Shown here one piece after another: positions 1 through 7,007 of a DNA stretch of 21,564 nt. The position numbers were made by a program, and so were the translations under genes. The notes beneath the pieces were generated by a model that was given only the letters and a program-made list of their open reading frames with translations, made no database searches and was not told the DNA's origin. Source of the DNA: Treponema sp. UBA792 (GTDB lineage: Bacteria; Spirochaetota; Spirochaetia; Treponematales; Treponemataceae). The DNA lies in the NCBI GenBank assembly GCA_002296965.1, contig DBIW01000011.1, positions 1 to 21,564 of the forward strand. The letters are read 5' to 3'. The stretch's first letter is position 1; the number at the start of each line of letters is the position of its first letter.

Positions 1-35
1 TTTTACATGCGTTTGCCCTGCGGCGGAGGGTCTTC
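1..35. other. Window edge downstream of the GNAT gene
   Basis: This short stretch follows the stop codon of the acetyltransferase gene on the minus strand. A weak four-base-pair inverted match (CCCT/AGGG) is visible, but there is no T-tract, so I do not call a terminator. No coding signal can be judged here. Confidence 0.3.
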
Positions 36-551
36 TCAGACGCGGAGATCCTTTTCCATAAGGATTCCGTCGCCGCCGTCCGGAAAAAATGACGGAAAGA
101 CAGTCCGGTCAGAAAATCCGGATGTTCCATAGATGTGGTGCGCGCCCTCCCACCGGCTGTTCACAAGCAGGATGATTCTTTCCACGGAGCCGGTTGAGGA
201 GAAAATCCCGATGCTGCGCCGCCACAGCTCCTTTCCGGCTCCGGATCCGCGGAATTCCGGAAGAATCGCAAAGGAGCTGACATAAAGAATTCCAGAATTC
301 ACGGCCGAGGGGTCAGGCCTGTGTCCGAGCCTCAGCTCTTCCGGAGACGACGGCATTCCCGGCATGAATTCCGCGCTGACATATCCGGATATTCTTCCTC
401 CTCCGTCCGTAAAAACAAGAAAAGTGTCTCCGCATTCCGTGATCCTTGACAGGAACACTCCGCGCTCCTCCTGAATCTCCGGGAGAAACGACTTCTCCTC
501 TACCTCCATTATTCCGCAGATGTCCTGCGCTGATGCCCTACGTATGTCCAT
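36..551 (-). CDS. GNAT family N-acetyltransferase
   Basis: The 171-residue protein has the GNAT fold signature. Motif A ends in RGSGAG (residues 101-106), the Q/R-x-x-G-x-G/A pyrophosphate-binding loop for acetyl-CoA, after a beta-strand with the pattern LYVSSFAILPEF. Further on, an Asn (N131) and a Y-G-x-S-G-F stretch near residue 141 match motif B, where Tyr is often the general acid. This shows acetyl transfer from acetyl-CoA; the acceptor (small molecule, peptide or protein amine) cannot be read from the sequence. The start ATG lies 12 bases after the stop of the flavin-reductase-like gene, so the two are probably co-transcribed. The Shine-Dalgarno match is weak (AGGCGG about ten bases upstream), which suggests translational coupling. 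Length is normal for a single-domain GNAT. Confident on family, not on substrate. Confidence 0.85.
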   Translation of the reverse strand: MDIRRASAQDICGIMEVEEKSFLPEIQEERGVFLSRITECGDTFLVFTDGGGRISGYVSAEFMPGMPSSPEELRLGHRPDPSAVNSGILYVSSFAILPEFRGSGAGKELWRRSIGIFSSTGSVERIILLVNSRWEGAHHIYGTSGFSDRTVFPSFFPDGGDGILMEKDLRV

Positions 552-563
552 GTCCGCAGCCGC

Positions 564-1076
564 CTATTTGGTGCAGACCATAACTTTTTCTACCGCGGCT
601 ATATAAAGCGTGTGGAAATCGTTGTTGCGGTAGTTCTGGGAGCAGATTTTAGTGTCGGTGAAGCAGAACGGATCCATGTCCTGTGAATAAAGCTTCCGGC
701 AGATGAGGACGAGCCTTGACTCGGAGAACCAGGGAGTTCCGTTGATATGCTCCACGGTAAGCCCGGTGGCCGCCACCTTGTCTCCGTTGCGGCCGGAATT
801 GGCGCCGCACCAGTCAAGAATTCTGCGCTTTGAGTCCGGCAGGAAACAGAGCGAGAATGTGTCCTCAGAATCGACGAATTCCTTTGTATATCGGCTCGGC
901 CTTATGAAGATTGTCGCGACCGGCTTGTTCCAGAGGAATCCTAGTCCGCCCCATGATGCCGTCATCATGTTCACGGCGCCGTCCTTTTCGGCGGTTATCA
1001 GCATCCAGTCCTTTCCGATCAGACGGAAAACGTTTTCCTTCAGCTCGTCGGGCTGAATTGTCTTAAATCTGTTCAT
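564..1076 (-). CDS. Flavin reductase-like (FMN-binding split-barrel) protein
   Basis: A 170-residue cytosolic protein resembling the flavin-reductase-like split beta-barrel family. The segment DWMLITAEKDGAVNMMTASWGG, followed by KPVATIFIRPSRYT, is the typical FMN-phosphate contact region. Members bind FMN and often reduce flavins or serve as small flavoproteins; the partner is unknown here. I chose the ATG at 1076. An earlier in-frame ATG (1091) and a TTG (1094) exist, but they lie upstream of or inside the -10 box at 1083-1088, so a transcript from this promoter cannot include them. The predicted +1 is the A of the chosen ATG, and no Shine-Dalgarno is present, implying a leaderless mRNA. The GNAT gene follows after 12 bases. 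Confidence 0.78.
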   Translation of the reverse strand: MNRFKTIQPDELKENVFRLIGKDWMLITAEKDGAVNMMTASWGGLGFLWNKPVATIFIRPSRYTKEFVDSEDTFSLCFLPDSKRRILDWCGANSGRNGDKVAATGLTVEHINGTPWFSESRLVLICRKLYSQDMDPFCFTDTKICSQNYRNNDFHTLYIAAVEKVMVCTK

Positions 1077-1082
1077 GGGCGG

Positions 1083-1110
1083 ATTATACATCAAGAACCG
1101 GAAATGTCAA
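1083..1110 (-). promoter_or_regulatory. Near-consensus sigma-70 promoter for the flavin-reductase-like gene
   Basis: On the minus strand, TTGACA (1110-1105) is followed by a 16-base spacer and TATAAT (1088-1083); both hexamers match consensus exactly. The TGA inside the -35 box is the stop codon (1109-1107) of the upstream acyl-CoA ligase gene. Exactly six bases separate the -10 box from the ATG at 1076, so transcription is predicted to begin at the start codon itself. The -35 region also reads TGACATTT, matching one half of the palindrome in the ligase promoter, but no second half is present. Confidence 0.8.
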
Positions 1111-3086
1111 AGCCACTGAATGCCGGGAAGATTCATCAGCATGTCCGCGAGCCGGCGCCGTTTCCTCTCATCGGCGTACATCGCGTCTATCAGATGCCTG
1201 TAGTTCCGGTTTATGCGGTACCTTACGATTCCGCCCTTCGCCGAAAGCTCCTCCTCCGGTCTCTCGAATTTTTCAAGGAAGGCGAACTGGCTCACCCTCT
1301 CGTAATTCTTGAATCCGTTCCGCGCGCAGATAAGCCTCTCAAGCTCGCGCATCACGAGCTCCTTCGCGAAGGCGGAATTCAGGAGCCTGCGTGTCGTATC
1401 AAGGGACTTCGCGCCGGGAACAGCGGACGCGGCGGCACGGATCGCCACCAAATCGGGAATCACAATCGCGCCAAGACTGTTCCTGTCCTGGCCGACGACA
1501 ACCGCCTGGCTTATATACGGAGACTCGGCGAGCTTCGCCTCTATAGGAAAAGGCTCCACGTTCTCGCCGCTGCGGAGAACTATTGTGTCCTTCTGGCGTC
1601 CGCGGATTACAAGCTCGCCCGTGCGCGTCATCACGGCTATGTCGCCCGTATTGAACCATCCGTCCGGGGACAGCACTGCGGCCGTAAGGTCCGGACGGCG
1701 GAAATAGCCTTTCATGACGTTGGGACCGCGGACGAACAGTACGCCCTTCTGTCCCTGAGCGGCAGGATTATTCGAATCATCAAGAATCCTCACCTCATCA
1801 TAGGGCATCGGTTTTCCGATGGTACCGCGGACAGGACTGAACCTTGAACGCAGCGCCACGATAGGAGCTGTCTCGGTAAGTCCGTATCCTTCAAGAAGCG
1901 TTATTCCTATGGCGTTGAAGAACCTGTCAAGATTGGCAGGAAGTCCGCCGCCGCCTGACATTCCGGCTATGAACCGGCCGCCGGTGAGCTGTCTGAGCCG
2001 CGAGAAATACAGCCTGTCACCAAGAAGCCTGAGCGGAAAAAGAATTCCGTACGGAATGTACAGGAGCCTTGACAGCCAGACAAGAGGCGCGGATGTTCTT
2101 CTGAAAGAGCGTGACCTTCCTGAAACCACGTCGCGGATTCCCAGAGAAAGCTCCGCCGCTCCGGAAAGAATTCTGAACAGAAGCCACGAGAGCCTGGAGC
2201 CGCCGCGCATTTTCCTCGTCACGGCCTGATGGATTCCGTCCCATACCCGCGGAACGCACGGCATGAACTGGGGACGTACTTTCTGAAGATCCGCAAGAAG
2301 CACGCTTACGGCAGGCTTTGAATAGCATAGCGTTCCGGCAAAATAGAAAGTGTAGAATTCCATCAGGCGCTCATACACGTGCCAGACCGGAAGTATGCAC
2401 ATAACCCTGTCCGCCCGGTGGAAGTCAAGCCTCGCGGCGATGTCGGGCAGCTGTACAAGAAAATTCCTGTGGGTAAGCTCCACGCCCTTGGGAGTTCCTG
2501 TCGTTCCCGATGTGAATATCACCGTGGCCGTGGAGTCTCCGGAGATTCCAAGAACCATCTCCTCGATTCGGCCGCTGTTCTCCGCGCGCCATTTTTTTCC
2601 GGCCGCCGTCACATCTGCGTAGCGGACAAGCCTGACTCCGCCCAGGGAGAAACGTTCCAGCGACTGGCTCCGGTCGTCAATCAGTATGACCGTCTCAAGA
2701 AGCGGCAGCGCGTCAAGACAGGAGCACAACTTCTCAAGCACATAAGGATTCTCGACGCATACGGTGCGGCATTCCGTGAACGACAGTATATATGAAAGCT
2801 CCATCACAGTGACATCCGTTCCCCGCGGAATGTCGGCGCATCCGGCCGCCATTATTCCGAGGCTTACCGTCTGCCATTCGGGGCGGTCATCGGAAATCAG
2901 GCCGACAAGTCCTCCCCGCTCCGTTCCGGCCGCAACAAGTCCGGCGGCAAAATCAAGCATACTGCAGGAAAGCTCGGCGTATGACACCGGCTGGAACACT
3001 CCGGAACAGTCCTTTGCAAGCTGCGCCGTAGTCTCGGCATACCTGAGCCCCTGATGGTACAGAAGATGGGGAAGGGAATTTATCAT
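1107..3086 (-). CDS. AMP-forming long-chain acyl-CoA synthetase
   Basis: This 659-residue protein belongs to the ANL adenylating superfamily. The phosphate loop FTSGTTGTPKG sits at residues 191-201. The A5 motif GYGLTETAP lies near residue 400, and the ATP-binding GWFNTGDI near 480 is followed by an RGRQKD hinge. Length and a long mid-region insertion fit the long-chain fatty acyl-CoA synthetase group, which makes acyl-AMP from fatty acid and ATP and then transfers it to CoA. A basic hydrophobic segment in the insertion could lie on the membrane. Canonical C-terminal sequence is present, although the last part is divergent. A GGAG Shine-Dalgarno eight bases before the ATG fixes the start. It has its own promoter with an operator-like palindrome, so expression is probably repressed or induced by a ligand, plausibly a fatty acid or acyl-CoA. 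Chain-length specificity is not readable. Confidence 0.88.
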   Translation of the reverse strand: MINSLPHLLYHQGLRYAETTAQLAKDCSGVFQPVSYAELSCSMLDFAAGLVAAGTERGGLVGLISDDRPEWQTVSLGIMAAGCADIPRGTDVTVMELSYILSFTECRTVCVENPYVLEKLCSCLDALPLLETVILIDDRSQSLERFSLGGVRLVRYADVTAAGKKWRAENSGRIEEMVLGISGDSTATVIFTSGTTGTPKGVELTHRNFLVQLPDIAARLDFHRADRVMCILPVWHVYERLMEFYTFYFAGTLCYSKPAVSVLLADLQKVRPQFMPCVPRVWDGIHQAVTRKMRGGSRLSWLLFRILSGAAELSLGIRDVVSGRSRSFRRTSAPLVWLSRLLYIPYGILFPLRLLGDRLYFSRLRQLTGGRFIAGMSGGGGLPANLDRFFNAIGITLLEGYGLTETAPIVALRSRFSPVRGTIGKPMPYDEVRILDDSNNPAAQGQKGVLFVRGPNVMKGYFRRPDLTAAVLSPDGWFNTGDIAVMTRTGELVIRGRQKDTIVLRSGENVEPFPIEAKLAESPYISQAVVVGQDRNSLGAIVIPDLVAIRAAASAVPGAKSLDTTRRLLNSAFAKELVMRELERLICARNGFKNYERVSQFAFLEKFERPEEELSAKGGIVRYRINRNYRHLIDAMYADERKRRRLADMLMNLPGIQWL

Positions 3087-3126
3087 TCAGAATTCTCCAG
3101 ATAAAAGAATAAAAATCAGACGGCAG

Positions 3127-3156
3127 ATAATATGACATTTTATGTCATTTTGTCAA
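3127..3156 (-). promoter_or_regulatory. Promoter with palindromic operator for the acyl-CoA synthetase gene
   Basis: On the minus strand, TTGACA (3156-3151) and TATTAT (3132-3127) are separated by 18 bases. The spacer is almost filled by a perfect inverted repeat, ATGACAT-TTT-ATGTCAT (3132-3148). A protein bound there would block RNA polymerase, so the arrangement indicates repression. The -35 box contains the TGA stop (3155-3153) of the TatD gene. The predicted transcript start is near 3120, giving a leader of about 34 bases with GGAG at 3098-3095. The regulator is not encoded nearby; a TetR- or GntR-type repressor sensing acyl-CoA is an inference only. Confidence 0.75.
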
Positions 3157-3902
3157 TCTTCCGGCCTGGCAAATGCCCTTCTGAAGACGCCCTCCGCCGC
3201 GGAGACGAATTCTCCGAATTTCACGCTCCTTCCCCTCAAATCCCAGGCGGCGCGGTAGACACGCTCTATCTCCGACATGGCCGTCGCGGACTCTCCCCTC
3301 AGCGTCTGGAAAGGAGCGTCCGTCTCGAACAGAAGCGCTCCGGCGGGAAGCGTCCTCACACAGGCCGCGGCGTTCCTGTTGCCGTTCAGCAGCTGCTTTC
3401 CGAAACTGAAGTACGCGTCCACTCCGCGGCGGCGCAGGGACAGCGCCTCCACCGGCGAGCCCATGAACGAATGGAACACGACGGACGGAAGACGGGACAG
3501 ACGGGCGGAATCCGCGAACAGCCTGAAATTCGCGCGGCGGCAATGCACGACAAGCGGCTTGCTGTATTTTTCCGCCAGCTCCAGCTGCACATTCCACACT
3601 TCAGCCTGCGCCGCCTCGTTCCGCCTGAATTCGTCCGTGAACAGGTCGAACCCGGCCTCGCCCACAGCATCCGCCTGTCCGCGCTCAAGAAGAGACTCAA
3701 GAAATTCAAGGCTGTCACGGACAGGATTCTGCGGATGCACGCCGAACGAAAGGACAAGATCCGGATTCAGCCGGGCAAAATTTTTCTGGATGTCCCATCC
3801 GTGCTCCGAATGTGCGCACGAACATCCGGAGACATCGCCCGGCGCGAGATCCGCACATCCGGAGGCGGCACATTCAGGATAATGGAAATGGGCATCGAAC
3901 AT
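3153..3902 (-). CDS. TatD family metal-dependent hydrolase
   Basis: A 249-residue TIM-barrel amidohydrolase of the TatD group. It starts with the metal-binding HxH (MFDAHFHY), then a GEAGFD box with the metal-bridging Glu, a His in VVHCRR, a His in VFHSFMGS, and the metal-binding Asp in FETDAP. These are the ligands used by TatD DNases/hydrolases with two divalent cations. The family includes 3'-5' exonucleases and D-aminoacyl-tRNA deacylases, so the substrate is open. The protein is more divergent than housekeeping TatD (GEAGFD instead of GEIGLD). I chose the ATG giving MFDAH, where relatives usually begin. An ATG at 3929 (nine more residues) is possible because the TATAAT at 3942-3937 places the transcript start next to it. 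The stop is embedded in the -35 of the following gene. Confidence 0.85.
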   Translation of the reverse strand: MFDAHFHYPECAASGCADLAPGDVSGCSCAHSEHGWDIQKNFARLNPDLVLSFGVHPQNPVRDSLEFLESLLERGQADAVGEAGFDLFTDEFRRNEAAQAEVWNVQLELAEKYSKPLVVHCRRANFRLFADSARLSRLPSVVFHSFMGSPVEALSLRRRGVDAYFSFGKQLLNGNRNAAACVRTLPAGALLFETDAPFQTLRGESATAMSEIERVYRAAWDLRGRSVKFGEFVSAAEGVFRRAFARPED

Positions 3903-3981
3903 TTTTTTTCCGCAATTTTTCGCTAACATGAAAATCATTATATCCGAAAATAAAAATACAATGCTATTTCAGGGGGACATG
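3903..3981. promoter_or_regulatory. Divergent promoter region between tatD-like and small-protein genes
   Basis: On the minus strand a perfect TATAAT (3942-3937) gives a predicted start near 3930 for the TatD-like gene; no good -35 is seen at the expected distance. On the plus strand a TACAAT (3957-3962) could serve the 72-residue gene, also with a poor -35. An AGGGGG Shine-Dalgarno at 3971-3976 precedes the small gene. The region is AT-rich compared with its flanks. Confidence 0.5.
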
Positions 3982-4200
3982 ATGAGAAGCTACACACTAA
4001 AGAGCATAGGAAAAAATACGGACCGCATGATCATAACACGGGAAATGGAGGACGGATTCGTAGTCAAGATTGTCCGCGACATGGACGGCTACGAGGATGT
4101 CAAGACCGATTACATAAGCCGCGAGCTTTTTGACAGCTGCATAAGGACAGGCTATATCACGGAAATCACGGAGACAGTAAAAGTCGCGGTGAATTCCTAG
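3982..4200 (+). CDS. Small conserved-looking protein of unknown function
   Basis: A 72-residue, charged, soluble protein with no signal peptide, membrane segment or recognised domain. The pattern TREMEDGFVVKIVRDMDGYEDVKTDYISRELFDSCIRTGYI suggests two or three beta-strands followed by a helix. The start at 3982 is favoured because AGGGGG ends five bases before it. An ATG at 3979 is only two bases from that site, and an in-frame ATG at 3928 has no Shine-Dalgarno. It is a single-gene unit: a divergent promoter region upstream and a strong terminator 30 bases downstream. The strong ribosome site and dedicated terminator support it being a real, well-expressed gene. I do not recognise the family. 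Confidence 0.72.
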   Translation: MRSYTLKSIGKNTDRMIITREMEDGFVVKIVRDMDGYEDVKTDYISRELFDSCIRTGYITEITETVKVAVNS

Positions 4201-4230
4201 CCCCGCGCAACAGACTGGTGAACACCAAGG

Positions 4231-4270
4231 AAACGGCTGTCCTGAAAGAACGGGACAGCCGTTTTTTTTT
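4231..4270 (+). terminator. Rho-independent terminator after the 72-residue gene
   Basis: A perfect 12-base-pair stem, AAACGGCTGTCC (4231-4242) with GGACAGCCGTTT (4253-4264), has a 10-base loop and runs into nine consecutive T (4262-4270). It serves the plus-strand gene. The opposite strand has only a short T-rich run after the stem, so it may also weakly stop the convergent beta-CASP gene ending at 4290. Confidence 0.93.
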
Positions 4271-4289
4271 AACTTTCACGTGCGCCGGC

Positions 4290-5738
4290 TCATACAGTCC
4301 ACCGCTCGCCGTATCTTACGATATGGGCGTCGGGGAAACCGTTCCCGGCAAGATGGTTCCTGAAGAATTCCTGGGCTTCCGGCTCGCCGTGCACGATGAA
4401 AATCTGCTTCAGCCTTGACGTGTCGATTTTTTTCAGCCATGAGGTCATCTCCGTGTAGTCGGCATGTGCGCTGAACGCATTTATCTGCTCGACCTTCGCC
4501 TTGACCGGATACATATCACCCAGAATCCTGACCTCGCTCTCACCGTCCTTTATGCGCCGTCCCAGCGTGTTCTCCGCCATATAGCCGACAATCAGAACCG
4601 TATTGCGCGGATCGGAGATTCCGTTCGCAAGGTGATAGAGCACGCGACCGGCCTCGCACATTCCGTCCGCGCTTATTATTATCATCGGCCCCTCCGCCTT
4701 GTTCAGCTGCTTGGACTCCTCGACGCTCGTAGTAAAGCGCAGCGAGCCGAAGCCGAACGGATTCTTGTGATGGCGCAGGAACGCCTCGTTCACCTGTGAA
4801 TCATAACATTCAGGATGGACACGGAAAACGCTTGTCGCGTTAGTCGCCATCGGCGAATCGACATAAATCGGGACGACGGGAATCTTCTTTCTGTCGGTAA
4901 GCAGGTGGAGATAGAACACCAGCTCCTGCGCCCGCTCAATCGCAAACGACGGAATTATTATCTTCCCCTTTCTCGCCACGGCCTCACGCACGACCCGCTC
5001 CAGCTCGCTCATCGCGAATTCCTGGCTCTCGTGCACCCGGTTTCCGTATGTCGACTCCATGAAGATATAGTCTGGCGCCGGAAAATCAACCGCCGGATCC
5101 CGGATTATCGGTTTTGCGGTACGGCCGATGTCTCCGGTGTACAGAATTCTCAGCTCATCGTCAGCCGGAGCCGCGCTTCGCGGAGCGCTGAGCCCGCGCC
5201 GGAATCCGTTGATTGTGACCATGGCGAATGCGGAACCGAGAATATGTCCGGCATCAAAGAATTCAAGCTGCACGTCCGGCGCTATGTACATCTTCCTGTT
5301 GTAGGACAAGGACACAATCTGGTTCGCCGCCCTGACGCAGTCATCCTCATTGTAGAGCGGCTTCCAGGAGAATTTTCCGCCTTTTCTTGCAGCCTGTTTC
5401 GCAAGGAATTCCGCATCCCTGGCCTGAATTCTCGCGCTGTCCATCATCACAAGATTGGCGATGTCGCGGGTAGCAGGTGTCGCGTAGATGTTCCCCGTAT
5501 ATCCCTTCTTCATCAGAACAGGAAGCAGGCCGCAGTGGTCAAAATGACCGTGCGTCAGAATCACAGCCTCAAGCGACTGCGTGTCAATGTCAAAATTCCT
5601 GTTCTTCTCGTCCGACTTTTTTCTTGAGCCCTGAAAGGCGCCGCAGTCCACCATGAACCTGCGCCCGTCAATCTCGAATATATGCTTTGAGCCGGTCACC
5701 TCTTCGGCGGCTCCAAGCGACCAGAATGATATTGCCAT
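4290..5738 (-). CDS. Beta-CASP metallo-beta-lactamase, RNA-processing exonuclease type
   Basis: A 482-residue cytosolic protein combining a metallo-beta-lactamase core with a beta-CASP domain and a C-terminal RNA-specificity (RMMBL) segment. Zinc motifs are visible: HGHFDH at residues 63-68, the DCGAFQG box at 31-37, AGHILGS, TGDIGR, and the SAHADY motif near the C-terminus. Relatives are mRNA 3'-end factor CPSF73-like nucleases of bacteria and archaea (COG1236) that cleave or degrade RNA. The start is the ATG at 5738, because GGAGGTG (5749-5743) lies five bases upstream; an ATG 15 bases earlier lies before this site. Its promoter is back-to-back with that of the DUF2804-like gene. RNA is the likely substrate by family, but the actual target is unknown. 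Confidence 0.9.
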   Translation of the reverse strand: MAISFWSLGAAEEVTGSKHIFEIDGRRFMVDCGAFQGSRKKSDEKNRNFDIDTQSLEAVILTHGHFDHCGLLPVLMKKGYTGNIYATPATRDIANLVMMDSARIQARDAEFLAKQAARKGGKFSWKPLYNEDDCVRAANQIVSLSYNRKMYIAPDVQLEFFDAGHILGSAFAMVTINGFRRGLSAPRSAAPADDELRILYTGDIGRTAKPIIRDPAVDFPAPDYIFMESTYGNRVHESQEFAMSELERVVREAVARKGKIIIPSFAIERAQELVFYLHLLTDRKKIPVVPIYVDSPMATNATSVFRVHPECYDSQVNEAFLRHHKNPFGFGSLRFTTSVEESKQLNKAEGPMIIISADGMCEAGRVLYHLANGISDPRNTVLIVGYMAENTLGRRIKDGESEVRILGDMYPVKAKVEQINAFSAHADYTEMTSWLKKIDTSRLKQIFIVHGEPEAQEFFRNHLAGNGFPDAHIVRYGERWTV

Positions 5739-5773
5739 GCTGCACCTCCACATAATGATGTATTGCGGAAATA

Positions 5774-5802
5774 ATTTTATATCCGTTTAATCCTTTTCTC
5801 AA
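5774..5802 (-). promoter_or_regulatory. Promoter of the beta-CASP gene
   Basis: Minus strand: TTGAGA (5802-5797), a 17-base spacer and TAAAAT (5779-5774). The predicted start is near 5767, giving a leader of about 29 bases that carries GGAGGTG. Only ten bases separate this -35 from that of the divergent gene, and the gap contains most of an AAATATTT palindrome (5807-5814). Confidence 0.7.
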
Positions 5803-5812
5803 GGAAAAATAT

Positions 5813-5841
5813 TTGCCAGCCGTCCGTTTTTCCTGTATAAT
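5813..5841 (+). promoter_or_regulatory. Promoter of the DUF2804-like gene
   Basis: Plus strand: TTGCCA (5813-5818), a 17-base spacer and a perfect TATAAT (5836-5841). The predicted start is near 5848. This location rules out the ATG at 5813 as a start codon and directs attention to the GTG at 5879 with GAGG at 5869-5872. Confidence 0.8.
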
Positions 5842-5878
5842 TCCGCAACAGCATCAACAAAATTCTACGAGGCTTTTC

Positions 5879-6982
5879 GTGTACTCACGTATATTGAAGG
5901 ATCCTCCGGAACATCCTGTCAGACGCGGCAGAGCTGATTTCGGAACATACAGGGGAGTATCAAAAACAATAGACATCAGGGGAATGAGGGCGCCTTATGC
6001 GGGAATTCCGCTTCCGTCCTTCATCTCGAACCTGCGGATAAAGAGCCGGCTGACATACATATTCGCATCGGACTGTCACATCGGCACAGCGGAATTCTTC
6101 GACTTCAAGATTCTCGGACTTGCGAAAATAATATTCTGGAACCGGCAGACGGGGCGCAGGAACGTATATCATGCGATAATGCCGCCGCGCAGACGTTTTG
6201 TCCCGACAAACACGGATATGGCGGTATGCGCGAGCTACAGAAAATCAAGGTTCATAAAGGTGTCCTGGACACGCCGCCACGGACACATATCGCTCTCGTT
6301 CAATGTGCACGGAGATTCTGCGCGCCAGGACGCGGCGGGATTCATAACATCCGTACGTGACGATCCGATGCACACCGACCTGATGACGGTGAATCCGTCT
6401 CCGGCATCCAACCGCTGCTCGGCGACATGGCTGACCACGATGTCCGTCACAGGAACGATAGAAACCTGCGACGCGAAGGAAAAATCTCTGAGAAGGAACG
6501 CTTTTCTCAGGAGATTCAGCGGAGGACAGACGGACAGGACGGAAGGCCTTGCGCTGATGATTCTGAACCGGACGTACTACAAAATGCTTACGAAGTCGGT
6601 TCTTGTGACGGGAATCGGAAAGCTGTCGGGGCGCAGGCTCATATTCACGCTGCAGACGTCTAACATGGATGCCGCAGACCAGGACCGCTACAACAACAAC
6701 ATGCTTGTTATTGAGGGAAGCAGGACGCTCCTTCCGCCGGTGTACATAACCCATCCGTTCGGACTGGAGGGAAAATGGATTATCCAGGACACGGAAAGCA
6801 TGGTTGACCTGACGTTCACGCCAATATCGGTGAACAGACGGAATCTTGACATAATCGCGCTCAGGAACATAACCGTGGACATATACGGAAGCTTCGACGG
6901 GGCGCTGCTCACGCAGGACGGAGAAAAGCTTTCCCTGAAGAATTTTCAGGGGCTTATACGCAGCAACACACTCAGGCTGTAG
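5879..6982 (+). CDS. DUF2804-like protein, GTG start
   Basis: A 367-residue protein with no signal peptide or membrane helix. Start: GTG at 5879, with GAGG six bases upstream and a strong promoter before it; the upstream ATG in frame lies at the -35 box. The N-terminus (PPEHPVRRGRADFGTYRG) and the C-terminal DIYGSFDGALLTQDGEKLSL stretch resemble DUF2804 proteins, which start with a short Pro/Gly-rich strand and end with a G-x-F-x-G-x-L strand pair. The middle is rich in beta-strands with aromatic and Arg residues (HGHISLSFNVHG). The family has no established function; the all-beta pattern hints at ligand or lipid binding, an inference only. The next gene starts 25 bases downstream, so the two are likely one operon. 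Similarity is from memory and moderate, and the copy looks divergent. Confidence 0.6.
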   Translation: MYSRILKDPPEHPVRRGRADFGTYRGVSKTIDIRGMRAPYAGIPLPSFISNLRIKSRLTYIFASDCHIGTAEFFDFKILGLAKIIFWNRQTGRRNVYHAIMPPRRRFVPTNTDMAVCASYRKSRFIKVSWTRRHGHISLSFNVHGDSARQDAAGFITSVRDDPMHTDLMTVNPSPASNRCSATWLTTMSVTGTIETCDAKEKSLRRNAFLRRFSGGQTDRTEGLALMILNRTYYKMLTKSVLVTGIGKLSGRRLIFTLQTSNMDAADQDRYNNNMLVIEGSRTLLPPVYITHPFGLEGKWIIQDTESMVDLTFTPISVNRRNLDIIALRNITVDIYGSFDGALLTQDGEKLSLKNFQGLIRSNTLRL

Positions 6983-7007
6983 GGCCGATTTTACAGGAAC
7001 ATCAGGA

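Noticed and set aside
3084..3102. GAATTC within the ligase leader as a possible regulatory inverted repeat
   Set aside because: The same hexamer is abundant throughout the window and does not extend beyond six bases here.
3132..3926. A 264-codon plus-strand reading frame covering the whole TatD-like gene
   Set aside because: Its translation is rich in Arg/Ser/His with no domain, while the minus strand shows the full TatD metal-ligand set. It is an antisense shadow of GC-rich codons.
5807..5814. AAATATTT palindrome between the divergent beta-CASP and DUF2804-like promoters
   Set aside because: An eight-base AT palindrome is expected by chance in an AT-rich promoter gap; not called as an operator.
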